64,000 nucleotides of DNA. It comes from Microbacterium sp. SMR1 (GTDB lineage: Bacteria > Actinomycetota > Actinomycetes > Actinomycetales > Microbacteriaceae). This document shows, piece by piece, positions 26,440 to 34,321 of this stretch; the first letter of the stretch is position 1; each line of letters starts with the position of its first letter. The position numbers were made by a program, and so were the translations under genes. The notes below the pieces were generated by a model, which was given only the letters and a program-made list of their open reading frames with translations, did not search any database and was not told the origin of the DNA. The stretch covers positions 642,610 through 706,609 of the forward strand of contig NZ_QMBN01000002.1 of the NCBI RefSeq assembly GCF_003289625.1, written 5' to 3'.

Positions 26440-26661
26440 TCAGGCGGGCGGGTCGCCCGGGTCGAGGGTCTTCAGCATGTCCTCTTCGGCGGCGTTGTCG
26501 GCCGTGAGCTCGTCCTCGGTGGTCTCGTCGCCGCCGCGGGGTGCGTCATCGGTGATCGACTGCTCGGCGCTCGGGTCATCGAGGTGACGGTCGCCGGTGG
26601 GCTCTTCGGACGGGATTGCGCTGTCGCCGGCGCCGCCGGCCGGGGTGTCGTGGCTGCTCAT
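26440..26661 (-). CDS. Small acidic protein, unknown function
   Basis: A 73-residue, strongly acidic protein (about a quarter Asp or Glu) with no hydrophobic segment, probably disordered. It ends AAEEDMLKTLDPGDPPA. Similar short acidic proteins are annotated as hypothetical in Microbacteriaceae; no function is assigned. Support for a real gene: a TAACGT hexamer (26674 to 26669) 7 nt before the ATG, and a good terminator after the stop. An in-frame longer reading would start at 26784 but runs through the repeat element. Confidence 0.6.
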   Translation of the reverse strand: MSSHDTPAGGAGDSAIPSEEPTGDRHLDDPSAEQSITDDAPRGGDETTEDELTADNAAEEDMLKTLDPGDPPA

Positions 26662-26728
26662 GGCCGCGACGTTACGCGCGCCGTCGCCGCGCGCGGCACC
26701 CCTTGACACACGATCCGGCCGTGGTGCC

Positions 26729-26813
26729 GATACATCCGTCGGATCGGCGTGACAGGAGTGGTGTCGGTGGCCGCCTGAGGCCACTCCCGCACCGCCGGTC
26801 CGGCGAATGTATC
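26729..26813. repeat. 85-nt long-hairpin intergenic repeat, copy 1
   Basis: The element begins GATACATCCG and ends CGAATGTATC. Its two halves pair along at least 20 positions with a single mismatch and three wobble pairs, continuing in a second helix and a small GGCC-loop-GGCC tip. A second element of the same length with matching ends lies at 38395-38479. It sits between the rhamnulokinase end and the small acidic gene's start, with no coding potential of its own. Confidence 0.75.
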
Positions 26814-26829
26814 GCGAACGGCTCCCCGG

Positions 26830-28248
26830 CTAGGCGCTGGGCTCGTAGCGGCGCGGCGCGTGCGTGCGGGCGACGAGGTCGCGGAGCGCCTCGAGCGACC
26901 CCGAGACGAAACCGGCGGCACGGGCCTGCACCAGCACGTTGCCGAGGGCCGTCGCCTCGACGGGGCCGGCGAGCACCGGCATTCCGGCGCGGTCGGCAGT
27001 GCGCTGGCACAGCAGCTCGTTGAGCGCCCCGCCGCCGACAATGTGGATCGTCCGTACATCGACGCGACCGAGGCGCGCGGCATCGGCCACGGCGTCGGCG
27101 AACGCCTGCGCGAGCGACTCGACGATCGACCGGGTGTACTCCGCGCGGGTGCGCGGCGGCGCGACGTCGTGCTCGGCGCACCAGGCGTCGATGCGCGAGG
27201 TCATCTCGCCGGGCGCGAGGAAACGCGGGTCGTTGACGTCGAAGACGACGCCGTCCGCCTCGCGTGCGGCGTCGAGCAGGGTCGGCAGATCGATGCGGTG
27301 TCCCTCGCGGCGTTCCCACTGCCGCACGGCCTCGCTCAGGACCCACAGGCCCATGACGTTGTGCAGCAGGCGCACGCGGCCGTCGACGCCGCCCTCATTC
27401 GTGAAGTTCGCCTCGAGAGCGGCGCGGGTCAGCACGAGGTGGTCGACCTCGACGCCCACGAGACCCCACGTGCCGCACGAGATGTAGGCCGCGGCATCCG
27501 GCTGCATCGGCACGGCGACGACGGCCGAGGCGGTGTCGTGCGATCCGACGGCAGTCACGGGTGTGTCGGTCGGCGCCCCGATCGACGCTGCGACGTCCGC
27601 ACGCAGCGGGCCCAGCCGATCGCCCGGCGCGATGAGCGGAGGGAGGATGCCGCGGGGGATGCCGAGCGCCGAGACGAGGGCACCGTCCCACGAGGCCTGC
27701 AGCACCCGCAGGAGTCCGGTCGTCGACGCGTTGGTCTGCTCTGCACGGGCTTCGCCGGTCAGCCAGTACCCGACGAGGTCGGGTACGAGGAGGGCGGTGT
27801 CGGCGAACGCCAGCACCTCCGGGTCCTCGGCGGCGAGCTGGTACAGCGTGTTGAACGGCAGGAACTGCAGGCCGTTCCGCTCGAAGAGCTCGGCGTGCGG
27901 AAAGCGCGCGTGCACGCTCTCGACCCCGCGGACGGTGCGCTCGTCGCGATAGTGGAACGGTTCGCCCAGCATCCGCCCGCCGCGCATCAGCGCGTAGTCG
28001 ACGGCCCACGAGTCGACCCCGATCGAGGCGATCTCGGGCTTCGCGCGGAAGGCCTCGCGCAGACCGCCCAGTACCGATCCGTACATCCCCACGAGGTTCC
28101 AGTGGAGGCCGTCGCCCGCGTGCACCGGATCGTTGGCGAACCGCGCCACCGTCTCGGTGCGCAGCGCGTCAGCCCCCACATGCCCGACGATGACCCGCCC
28201 GCTGGTGGCCCCGAGGTCAACCGCCACCACATTCCCTGACGCGCTCAC
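26830..28248 (-). CDS. rhaB: Rhamnulokinase RhaB
   Basis: A 472-residue FGGY-family kinase that phosphorylates L-rhamnulose at O1. The N-terminus carries VVAVDLGATSGRVIVGHV (phosphate-1 loop) and GVDSWAVDYALM, which is characteristic of rhamnulokinases. TNASTTGLL and VGSHDTASAV lie near residues 180-240 and HIVGGGALNELLCQRTAD (adenosine motif) near 395. The GTG at 28248 is preferred because GGGAAGG lies 7 nt upstream; an ATG 9 nt earlier would touch that site. It is the last gene of the rhamnose operon, separated from the aldolase gene by a palindrome-rich gap. Confidence 0.93.
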   Translation of the reverse strand: MSASGNVVAVDLGATSGRVIVGHVGADALRTETVARFANDPVHAGDGLHWNLVGMYGSVLGGLREAFRAKPEIASIGVDSWAVDYALMRGGRMLGEPFHYRDERTVRGVESVHARFPHAELFERNGLQFLPFNTLYQLAAEDPEVLAFADTALLVPDLVGYWLTGEARAEQTNASTTGLLRVLQASWDGALVSALGIPRGILPPLIAPGDRLGPLRADVAASIGAPTDTPVTAVGSHDTASAVVAVPMQPDAAAYISCGTWGLVGVEVDHLVLTRAALEANFTNEGGVDGRVRLLHNVMGLWVLSEAVRQWERREGHRIDLPTLLDAAREADGVVFDVNDPRFLAPGEMTSRIDAWCAEHDVAPPRTRAEYTRSIVESLAQAFADAVADAARLGRVDVRTIHIVGGGALNELLCQRTADRAGMPVLAGPVEATALGNVLVQARAAGFVSGSLEALRDLVARTHAPRRYEPSA

Positions 28249-28265
28249 GCGCGGCATCCTTCCCG

Positions 28266-28343
28266 CGAGTGCACGGCCTGCCGCCGAGTGCACGACCTCG
28301 GAGCGAGCGGATGCCGTGCACTCGGCGCGAAGCCGTGCATTCG
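28266..28343. repeat. Cluster of four inverted 12-bp units in the rha operon
   Basis: Two direct units centred on GAGTGCACG (28266-28277 and 28283-28294) face two inverted units (28315-28326, and 28332-28343 with one change). Nested hairpins can form in the mRNA between the aldolase/dehydrogenase and kinase cistrons. Possible roles are mRNA processing or partial termination; no poly-T follows. Confidence 0.7.
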
Positions 28344-28354
28344 AATGCCTGCCC

Positions 28355-30406
28355 TCATCGGAGGAACGCGGCGGCGACGCCGGAGTCCACGGGGATGTGC
28401 AGGCCGGTCGTGCGGGAGAGCTCGGGGCCGGTGAGCACGAACACAGCATCGGCGACGTTCTCGGGGACGACCTCGCGCTTGAGGATCGTGCGGTTGGCGT
28501 AGAACTGGCCGAGGTCTTCTTCGTTGACGCCGTAGGTTGCGGCGCGGTTGGCGCCCCAGCCGGAGGCGAAGATGCCCGAGCCGCGCACGACACCGTCGGG
28601 GTTGATGCCGTTCACGCGCACGCCGTGCTCGCCGAGCTCGACCGCGAGCAGCCGCACCTGGTGGGCCTGGTCGGCCTTCGTCGCCGAGTACGCGATGTTG
28701 TTGGGCCCGGCGAAGACGGAGTTCTTCGAGGAGATGTAGATGACGTCGCCGCCCATCCTCTGCTCGATGAGCGCCTTCGCCGCGGCCTTCGAGACGAGGA
28801 ACGAGCCCTTGGCCATGACGTCGTGCTGCAGGTCCCAGTCCTTCTCGGTCGTCTCCAGCAGCGGCTTCGACAGCGACAGACCGGCGTTGTTGACGACGAG
28901 GTCGATGCCCCCGAACGCCAGCAGCGTCGCGTCGATCGCCGCCTGCACGCCGTCGGCGTCGGCGACGTTGGCTGCGACGCCGATCGCGACGTCGGTGCCG
29001 CCGAGCTCCGAGGCCGCGGCCTGCGCCTTCTCGAGGTCGAGGTCGGCGACGACGACGCATGCTCCCTCGGCCGCGAGCCGGGTGGCGATGGCCTTGCCGA
29101 TGCCGGATGCCGCTCCCGTGACGAACGCGATGCGTCCCTGGTGGGTCTTGGGCTTGGGCATCCGCTGGAGCTTGGCCTCTTCGAGCGCCCAGTACTCGAT
29201 GCGGAACTTCTCCGCGTCCGAGATCGGCGAGTAGGTTGAGAGGGCCTCGGCGCCGCGCATGACGTTGATCGCGTTGATGTAGAACTCACCCGCAACGCGT
29301 GCGGTCTGCTTGTTCGCCCCGTACGAGAACATGCCCACGCCCGGAACCAGCACGATGAGCGGGTCGGCGCCGCGGAGCGCCGGCGAGTCCGCGTCGGCAT
29401 GTGCGTCGTAGTACGCCTGGTAATCGGCGCGGTACTCGGCGTGCAGCTCGTGCAGGCGGGCGATCTGCTCCTCGACCGACGCCGTCGCGGGGACGTCGAG
29501 GATGAGGGGCTTGACCTTCGTGCGCAGGAAGTGGTCGGGGCAGCTCGTGCCCAGCGCGGCGAGGGCAGGAGCCTTCTCGGACGCCAGGAAGTCGAGCACG
29601 ACGTCGCTGTCGGTGTAATGGCCGACCATCGGCTTGTCGGTCGAGGCGATGCCGCGGATCGTGGGGGCGAGGGCTGCGGCGCGGGCGCGACGCTCGGCCT
29701 CGGGCAGCGCCTCGAACCCGGCGCGCACGCCGCCGAAGGGCTCTGCCGCGCCGTGCTCGTCGATGTATGCCTGCGCGGTCTCGATGATCCAGAGGCTGTT
29801 CGCCTCGGCTTCATCCGAGGTGTCGCCCCACGCCGTGATGCCGTGCCCGCCGAGGATGCACCCGATCGCCTGCGGGTTCTGCGCCTTGATCTCGGCGATG
29901 TCGAGGCCGAGCTGGAAGCCCGGTCGCCGCCACGGCACCCAGACGACGCGCTGTGAACCGGTGCCGTCGCCGTAGATCTTCGCGGTCAGCTCTTCGCCGT
30001 CCGCGGCGGTCGCGATCGCGATGCCGGCGTCGGGGTGCAAGTGGTCGACGTGCGCGGCATCCACCAGCCCGTGCATCGCGGTGTCGATCGAGGGAGCCGC
30101 CCCGCCCTTGCCGTGCAGGCAGTAGTCGAACGCGGCGACCATCTCGTCTTCACGCTCGACGCCGGGGTAGACGTTCACCAGCGCGCGCATCCGGTCGAGG
30201 CGCAGCACCGCGAGTCCCGACTCGGTCAGGGTGCCGAGGTCACCGCCCGATCCCTTGACCCACAGCAGCTCGACGGGCTCACCCGTGACGGGGTCGATGT
30301 CGATGCCCTTGGCGGAGGTGTTGCCCCCGGCGTAGTTGGTGTTCTTGGGGTCGGAGCCCAGGCGGTTGCTGCGCGCGATGAGGTCGGCGGCTGCGGCGGA
30401 GGTCAT
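28355..30406 (-). CDS. Bifunctional rhamnulose-1-phosphate aldolase / lactaldehyde dehydrogenase
   Basis: A 683-residue fusion. Residues 1-430 form a class II aldolase/adducin domain with zinc ligands in HVDHLHPDAG and GGHGITAWG. Residues 434-683 form a short-chain dehydrogenase with VTGAASGIGKA, NNAGLS and the YSATK active-site pair. It cleaves L-rhamnulose 1-phosphate to DHAP and L-lactaldehyde and then oxidises the aldehyde. This two-in-one arrangement is known from Bacillus and actinobacterial rhamnose clusters. The ATG at 30406 has a GAAGGAAAG ribosome site. It lies 28 bp downstream of the esterase gene. Confidence 0.93.
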   Translation of the reverse strand: MTSAAAADLIARSNRLGSDPKNTNYAGGNTSAKGIDIDPVTGEPVELLWVKGSGGDLGTLTESGLAVLRLDRMRALVNVYPGVEREDEMVAAFDYCLHGKGGAAPSIDTAMHGLVDAAHVDHLHPDAGIAIATAADGEELTAKIYGDGTGSQRVVWVPWRRPGFQLGLDIAEIKAQNPQAIGCILGGHGITAWGDTSDEAEANSLWIIETAQAYIDEHGAAEPFGGVRAGFEALPEAERRARAAALAPTIRGIASTDKPMVGHYTDSDVVLDFLASEKAPALAALGTSCPDHFLRTKVKPLILDVPATASVEEQIARLHELHAEYRADYQAYYDAHADADSPALRGADPLIVLVPGVGMFSYGANKQTARVAGEFYINAINVMRGAEALSTYSPISDAEKFRIEYWALEEAKLQRMPKPKTHQGRIAFVTGAASGIGKAIATRLAAEGACVVVADLDLEKAQAAASELGGTDVAIGVAANVADADGVQAAIDATLLAFGGIDLVVNNAGLSLSKPLLETTEKDWDLQHDVMAKGSFLVSKAAAKALIEQRMGGDVIYISSKNSVFAGPNNIAYSATKADQAHQVRLLAVELGEHGVRVNGINPDGVVRGSGIFASGWGANRAATYGVNEEDLGQFYANRTILKREVVPENVADAVFVLTGPELSRTTGLHIPVDSGVAAAFLR

Positions 30407-30434
30407 GGCTTTCCTTCGGGGTAGGGAGGGGAGG

Positions 30435-31295
30435 TCAGGATGCGGCGAGGGCAGCGAATCGCTGCACGATGCGTGCCATCGATGCGGCGAAACCCGGATG
30501 CTCGGGCCGGTTGAGGTGGCCGTGATCGGTGCCTGGCTCGACGACGACGTCGACATCGCCGCCGGCGGCCCGCAGCGTCGCGACGAACACGTCGCCCGAG
30601 ACGCTCAGTTCGTCGATCTCGCTATTGATCATGAGCGTCGGCGGGAAGCCGCGCAGCTCGTCGGTCGACGCGAGGCCCGGAACGGCCGCGATCGGCGCGC
30701 CGATCACCGAGTGGCCGAGGTAGTTCTCGTACATCTCACGGACGACGTCGGCCCCGAACCGGTCGTGCTCGGGGTGCGCGGCGAGAGCGGCGCGCAGCGC
30801 GGGGCCGGGGGCGGGCTGCACCGCGAGGAGGGTGGGATAGGCCAGCACGACGAGGCGGGGCAGGATGCCGCCCTCGCCGAGCAGGCGCAGGGTCGCGCCC
30901 GTCGCGAGGTTCGCGCCCGCGCTCGCGCCGCCGAGCGCCACGCGCGTCACGCCGAGCTCCTCGGCGTGCACCGTCGCCCACTCCCAGGCGCGCAGGACGT
31001 CGTCGGATGCCGCCGGGTAGCGGTTGCCGCTGCGGTCGTCCGTCTGCTGGTCGGCGCCGTCCCACGCGGGCGGCACCGGGGCGAGGCGGTAGTCGACGGA
31101 GAAGACCGTCGTCCCCGCCGCGGCGAGCCCGCGAGCGACGGCATCCGCTTCGGGCATGTCGAGGTCGCCGAACGCGAAGCCGCCGCCGTGCATCCATACC
31201 AATCCGGTGCCGTCGGGCTCGGCCGCGCGGTAGAGCCGGATGAGCCCGCCCGCCTCGGACGTGGGCGAGGGCGCGGCCGGGGAGGCGGCGCTCAC
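30435..31295 (-). CDS. Alpha/beta hydrolase (HSL-type esterase) in the rhamnose operon
   Basis: A 286-residue esterase of the hormone-sensitive-lipase family: oxyanion block WMHGGGFAFGD near residue 32, nucleophile elbow GGASAGANLA near 120, and acid and base residues in INSEIDEL and GTDHGHL near the end. No signal peptide is seen. Being coupled to the transporter gene by a GTGA overlap, it may remove acetyl or other acyl groups from imported rhamnose-containing sugars; that role is inferred from context only. Confidence 0.85.
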   Translation of the reverse strand: MSAASPAAPSPTSEAGGLIRLYRAAEPDGTGLVWMHGGGFAFGDLDMPEADAVARGLAAAGTTVFSVDYRLAPVPPAWDGADQQTDDRSGNRYPAASDDVLRAWEWATVHAEELGVTRVALGGASAGANLATGATLRLLGEGGILPRLVVLAYPTLLAVQPAPGPALRAALAAHPEHDRFGADVVREMYENYLGHSVIGAPIAAVPGLASTDELRGFPPTLMINSEIDELSVSGDVFVATLRAAGGDVDVVVEPGTDHGHLNRPEHPGFAASMARIVQRFAALAAS

Positions 31296-32608
31296 CGGGC
31301 GACCCGCTCTTCCGCGGGAGTCGGGACATGCCGGCCGTAGCGCTCGAGCTCGATGTCCTCGAGTGACTTGCCCTCGGTGTTCGGCGCCCAGATGGTTCCG
31401 ATCAGCAGCGCGGCGACGAGCAGCCCGAGGATGATCACGCCGAGTCCGGCGAGTCCCAGTCCCGACAGCAGGACGGGGAAGACGAGGCTCAGGAGCCCGA
31501 CCATGACCCGGGCGAGCATGAAGAGCACGCCCTGCGCGCTCGCGCGGTAGCGGGTGGCGAACAGCTCGGCGGTCCACAGACCGTAGAACGCCTGCGCCCC
31601 GACGCCGGCGGAGACACCCCACGCGACGGCGAAGAACAGCAGCGAGAACAGCCCCGGGGGAGCGTAGATCAGCACCGCCCACGCCACGACGCCGAGCGCC
31701 GCACCGCCGAGGTACAGCCACTTGCGACGCACCCGGTCGCCGAAGCGCATGAAGCCGAAGAAAGTCGCGGCTGCCGTGAGGCTCCAGACGAGCACCTGCA
31801 GCAGGTTCTGCTGCATCGGGTCGTGGAGGCCCGCGGCGTCGTACACACGCGGCTGGAAGATGCCGGCCTGGCCCGCGACGGTGTTCCAGAGGCCGTAGAC
31901 GCCGATGAGGAAGGCGAGGGCGCCCCAGTTCTTCGGTTCCTTGAGCAAGCCCACGATGCCGGAGAAGAACGACGGGCGTTCGCCCGCGACGAGCGCGGCC
32001 TCGCGCTGGCTCTTCCACCGGCGCGACTCGGGGAGTCCGCGGCGCACCCACCACGTCACGGCGGCGATGACGAAGAGGTGGAAGAAGATCAGGCGCGAGC
32101 CGAGCAGACCCAGCGGGCCGACGATGACCGCGAGCAGGAACCCGACCGCCGGGCCGATGGACCAGGCGAGTTGCGCCGTACCCACGTGTGCGGCACGGTG
32201 CTCGTTGGGTGCCTCCTCGGCGATGTAGGTCCACGACGCCGGAACGCCCGCGCCGACCGCGATGCCCATGAGGATGACGCCGACGAGCAGGACCCCGAGG
32301 TTCGGCGCGAACGTGACGGCCAGAGCTCCGAGCATGAACACGATCAGGTCGTAGGTGTAGATGAACTTGCGGCCCAGGCGGTCGCAGAGGGGACCGCCGA
32401 TCGCGGCACCGATCGCGGCGCCGAAGGCGTTGGCCGACAGGGCGGCCACGATGCCGACGACGCCGTCGTCGAAGCCGAAGGCCTCCTGCCACAGCGTCAG
32501 GCTCGTGGCGAGCGCGATGATCGCGCCGGCCTCGATGTAGTTCGACATGGCGACGGCGATCGTCGCCTTCCAGGCACTCAGCGGGCGGCGGGTGCGGGTC
32601 GTGCTCAT
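31292..32608 (-). CDS. MFS sugar transporter, probably rhamnose uptake
   Basis: A 438-residue transporter with 12 membrane segments. The loop GGPLCDRLGRKFIYTYDL after helix 2 and PESRRW after helix 6 are signatures of the sugar-porter branch; the C-terminus PNTEGKSLEDIE is also typical. Both ends overlap neighbouring genes by 4 bp. Its place between rhamnose isomerase and the aldolase makes L-rhamnose or an oligosaccharide of it the probable substrate. Confidence 0.88.
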   Translation of the reverse strand: MSTTRTRRPLSAWKATIAVAMSNYIEAGAIIALATSLTLWQEAFGFDDGVVGIVAALSANAFGAAIGAAIGGPLCDRLGRKFIYTYDLIVFMLGALAVTFAPNLGVLLVGVILMGIAVGAGVPASWTYIAEEAPNEHRAAHVGTAQLAWSIGPAVGFLLAVIVGPLGLLGSRLIFFHLFVIAAVTWWVRRGLPESRRWKSQREAALVAGERPSFFSGIVGLLKEPKNWGALAFLIGVYGLWNTVAGQAGIFQPRVYDAAGLHDPMQQNLLQVLVWSLTAAATFFGFMRFGDRVRRKWLYLGGAALGVVAWAVLIYAPPGLFSLLFFAVAWGVSAGVGAQAFYGLWTAELFATRYRASAQGVLFMLARVMVGLLSLVFPVLLSGLGLAGLGVIILGLLVAALLIGTIWAPNTEGKSLEDIELERYGRHVPTPAEERVAR

Positions 32609-33771
32609 GCGCCCCACCCGGCCTGGGTGCCGCCGACGCGGTCGGCTTCGATCTTCTCCTGGTAGCCGGATGCCGCGTACGCGGCCATCGGGTCGGCGGG
32701 AAGTCCCCGCGACTCGCGCCACTCGGCCAGGGCCGGGCGGACGTCGGTGTAGAACGCGTCCATGAACACCGCCTGCGCCCCGAGCACGTCGTTCGCGGTG
32801 CGGGCGGCGGCGAGGGCGTCGGCGTCGATGAGCAGCGCGCGGGCGGTCATCTCCTGGACGTTGAGTACCGAGCGGATCTGGCCCGGGATCTTCGCCTCGA
32901 TGTTGTGGCACTGGTCGAGCATGAAGACCACGTCGGGGTTGTCGAAGCCGCCGCCGCGCAGCACCTCGACGAGGATGCGGAACAGCTGGAACGGGTCGGC
33001 CGCGCCCACGATGAGGTCGTCGTCGGCGTAGAAGCGGGAGTTGAAGTCGAACGAGCCGAGCTTGCCGAGGCGCAGCAGCTGCATGACGATGAACTCGATG
33101 TTGGTGCCGGGAGCGTGGTGGCCCGTGTCGAGGCACACCATCGCGCGCTCGCCGAGCGCCGCCACCTGCACGTAGCTCGTCCCCCAGTCGGGGACGTCGG
33201 TGTGGTAGAACGACGGCTCGAAGAACTTGTACTCCAGCACCAGGCGCTGCTCGCCCGACAGGCGGTCGTAGATCCGCTGCAGCGAATCGGCCAGGCGGTC
33301 CTGACGCGCGCGCATGTCGTTCTGCCCGGGGTAGTTCGACCCCTCGGCCAGCCAGATCTTCAGGTCGCGGGAGCCCGTGGCATCCATCACGTCGATGCAC
33401 TCGAGGTGGTGGTCGATGGCCTTGCGGCGGATCGCGTCATCCTCGTGGGTCAGCGCCCCGAACTTGTAGTCCTCGTCCTGGAACGTGTTCGAGTTGATCG
33501 TGCCGAGCGCAACGCCCAGATCCTCGGCGCGGCGGCGCAGGGCGCCGAAGTCGTCGACCTTGTCCCACGGGATGTGCAGCGCGACGGCCGGGGCGAGCCC
33601 GGTGACACGGTTCACCTCGGCGGCATCCGCGATCTTCTCGAACGGATCGCGCGGCGTGCCGGCGGTGGGGAACACGCGGAAGCGCGTGCCCGAGTTGCCG
33701 AACGCCCAGCTGGGCAGCTCGATGCCCTGGCGCTCGAGCAGGGCGAAGTGGTCGGGGGAAAGGGTGCTCAC
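32605..33771 (-). CDS. rhaI: L-rhamnose isomerase RhaI
   Basis: A 388-residue metal-dependent isomerase converting L-rhamnose to L-rhamnulose. It is the RhaI form (Pseudomonas/Bacillus type), not E. coli RhaA: FGNSGTRFRVFPT at the start, LEYKFFEPSFYHTDVPDWGT near residue 178, CLDTGHHAPGTNIEF near 215 and GSFDFNSRFYADDDL near 240, which carry the metal-binding Glu, Asp and His residues. It is coupled to rhaM and the MFS gene by ATGA overlaps. Confidence 0.95.
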   Translation of the reverse strand: MSTLSPDHFALLERQGIELPSWAFGNSGTRFRVFPTAGTPRDPFEKIADAAEVNRVTGLAPAVALHIPWDKVDDFGALRRRAEDLGVALGTINSNTFQDEDYKFGALTHEDDAIRRKAIDHHLECIDVMDATGSRDLKIWLAEGSNYPGQNDMRARQDRLADSLQRIYDRLSGEQRLVLEYKFFEPSFYHTDVPDWGTSYVQVAALGERAMVCLDTGHHAPGTNIEFIVMQLLRLGKLGSFDFNSRFYADDDLIVGAADPFQLFRILVEVLRGGGFDNPDVVFMLDQCHNIEAKIPGQIRSVLNVQEMTARALLIDADALAAARTANDVLGAQAVFMDAFYTDVRPALAEWRESRGLPADPMAAYAASGYQEKIEADRVGGTQAGWGA

Positions 33772-34193
33772 GATGCGTCGTCGCTTTCGTCGGGGTTTTC
33801 GGTGGATGTCGTCGGGGCCGTGCCGGTGGCGGTCGCCGTGCCGGTGGCGGTCGCCGCGAGTTGGTCGTGCAGGTTGAAGACCTCGGTGAGGGGCGTGGCG
33901 GCCTGATCGGGACGCCCCTCGAGTCCGACGAAGAAGCGGGCCATCTCGGCTTCCCAGCGGGCTGCGACGGGCGACGCGGCGAGGTACGCCTGAGCGGCCG
34001 CATCGTCGTCGACCTCGTAGTAGCCGATCAGCCGGCCGCCCTCACCGAGGAACAGAGAGTAGTTGCGGCGGCCGGACGCGGCGATCTCCGCCAGCATCTC
34101 GGGCCAGACGGGGGTGTGCCGGGCGACGTACTCGTCGAGCAGGTCCGGATGGATCTGCAGCGAGAAGCAGACCCGGTGGGTAGATGCACTCAT
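33768..34193 (-). CDS. rhaM: L-rhamnose mutarotase RhaM with low-complexity C-terminal tail
   Basis: RhaM interconverts the anomers of L-rhamnose. Residues 1-107 are the full usual family length, opening HRVCFSLQIHPDLLDEYVARH and including YSLFLGEGGRLIGYYEVDD. A further 34 residues form a Thr/Ala/Gly tail produced partly by an 18-bp duplication at 33817-33852, ending in acidic residues; this extension is unusual. The ATG at 34193 has an AAGGAG site 9 nt upstream and is the first gene of the rhamnose operon, transcribed from the promoter at 34234-34262. Confidence 0.93.
   Translation of the reverse strand: MSASTHRVCFSLQIHPDLLDEYVARHTPVWPEMLAEIAASGRRNYSLFLGEGGRLIGYYEVDDDAAAQAYLAASPVAARWEAEMARFFVGLEGRPDQAATPLTEVFNLHDQLAATATGTATATGTAPTTSTENPDESDDAS
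33817..33852. repeat. 18-bp perfect tandem duplication inside rhaM
   Basis: Two identical 18-bp units, GCCGTGCCGGTGGCGGTC, stand head to tail and add six residues of a Thr/Ala/Gly repeat to the RhaM tail. It is in frame and outside the conserved domain. Confidence 0.9.
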
Positions 34194-34219
34194 CGTCGAG
34201 GCTCCTTGGTGAGCTGGTG

Positions 34220-34278
34220 TGAATCGTTTCACGAGCGTAGCGGGTTGTGCGCGCGGGCACAAACGGCAAGCGCTTACC
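34220..34278 (-). promoter_or_regulatory. rha operon promoter flanked by two LacI-type operators
   Basis: On the minus strand TTGTGC (34262 to 34257) and TACGCT (34239 to 34234) are 17 nt apart and precede rhaM. TGAATCGTTTCA (34220-34231) is a near-perfect dyad with central CG at the expected transcription start. GGCAAGCGCTTACC (34265-34278), also CG-centred, lies upstream of the -35 box. The two dyads could be bound together by the divergent LacI regulator. Confidence 0.78.
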
Positions 34279-34321
34279 CACATCCTGCCGTTGCCGTCGT
34301 GCTCGCGCTACGGTGGTGTGC

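Noticed and set aside
26440..26784. Longer 114-residue form of the small acidic protein
   Set aside because: The first 41 codons would run through the 85-nt repeat element and are unlike the acidic remainder; the ATG at 26661 has a -10-like box at the right distance.
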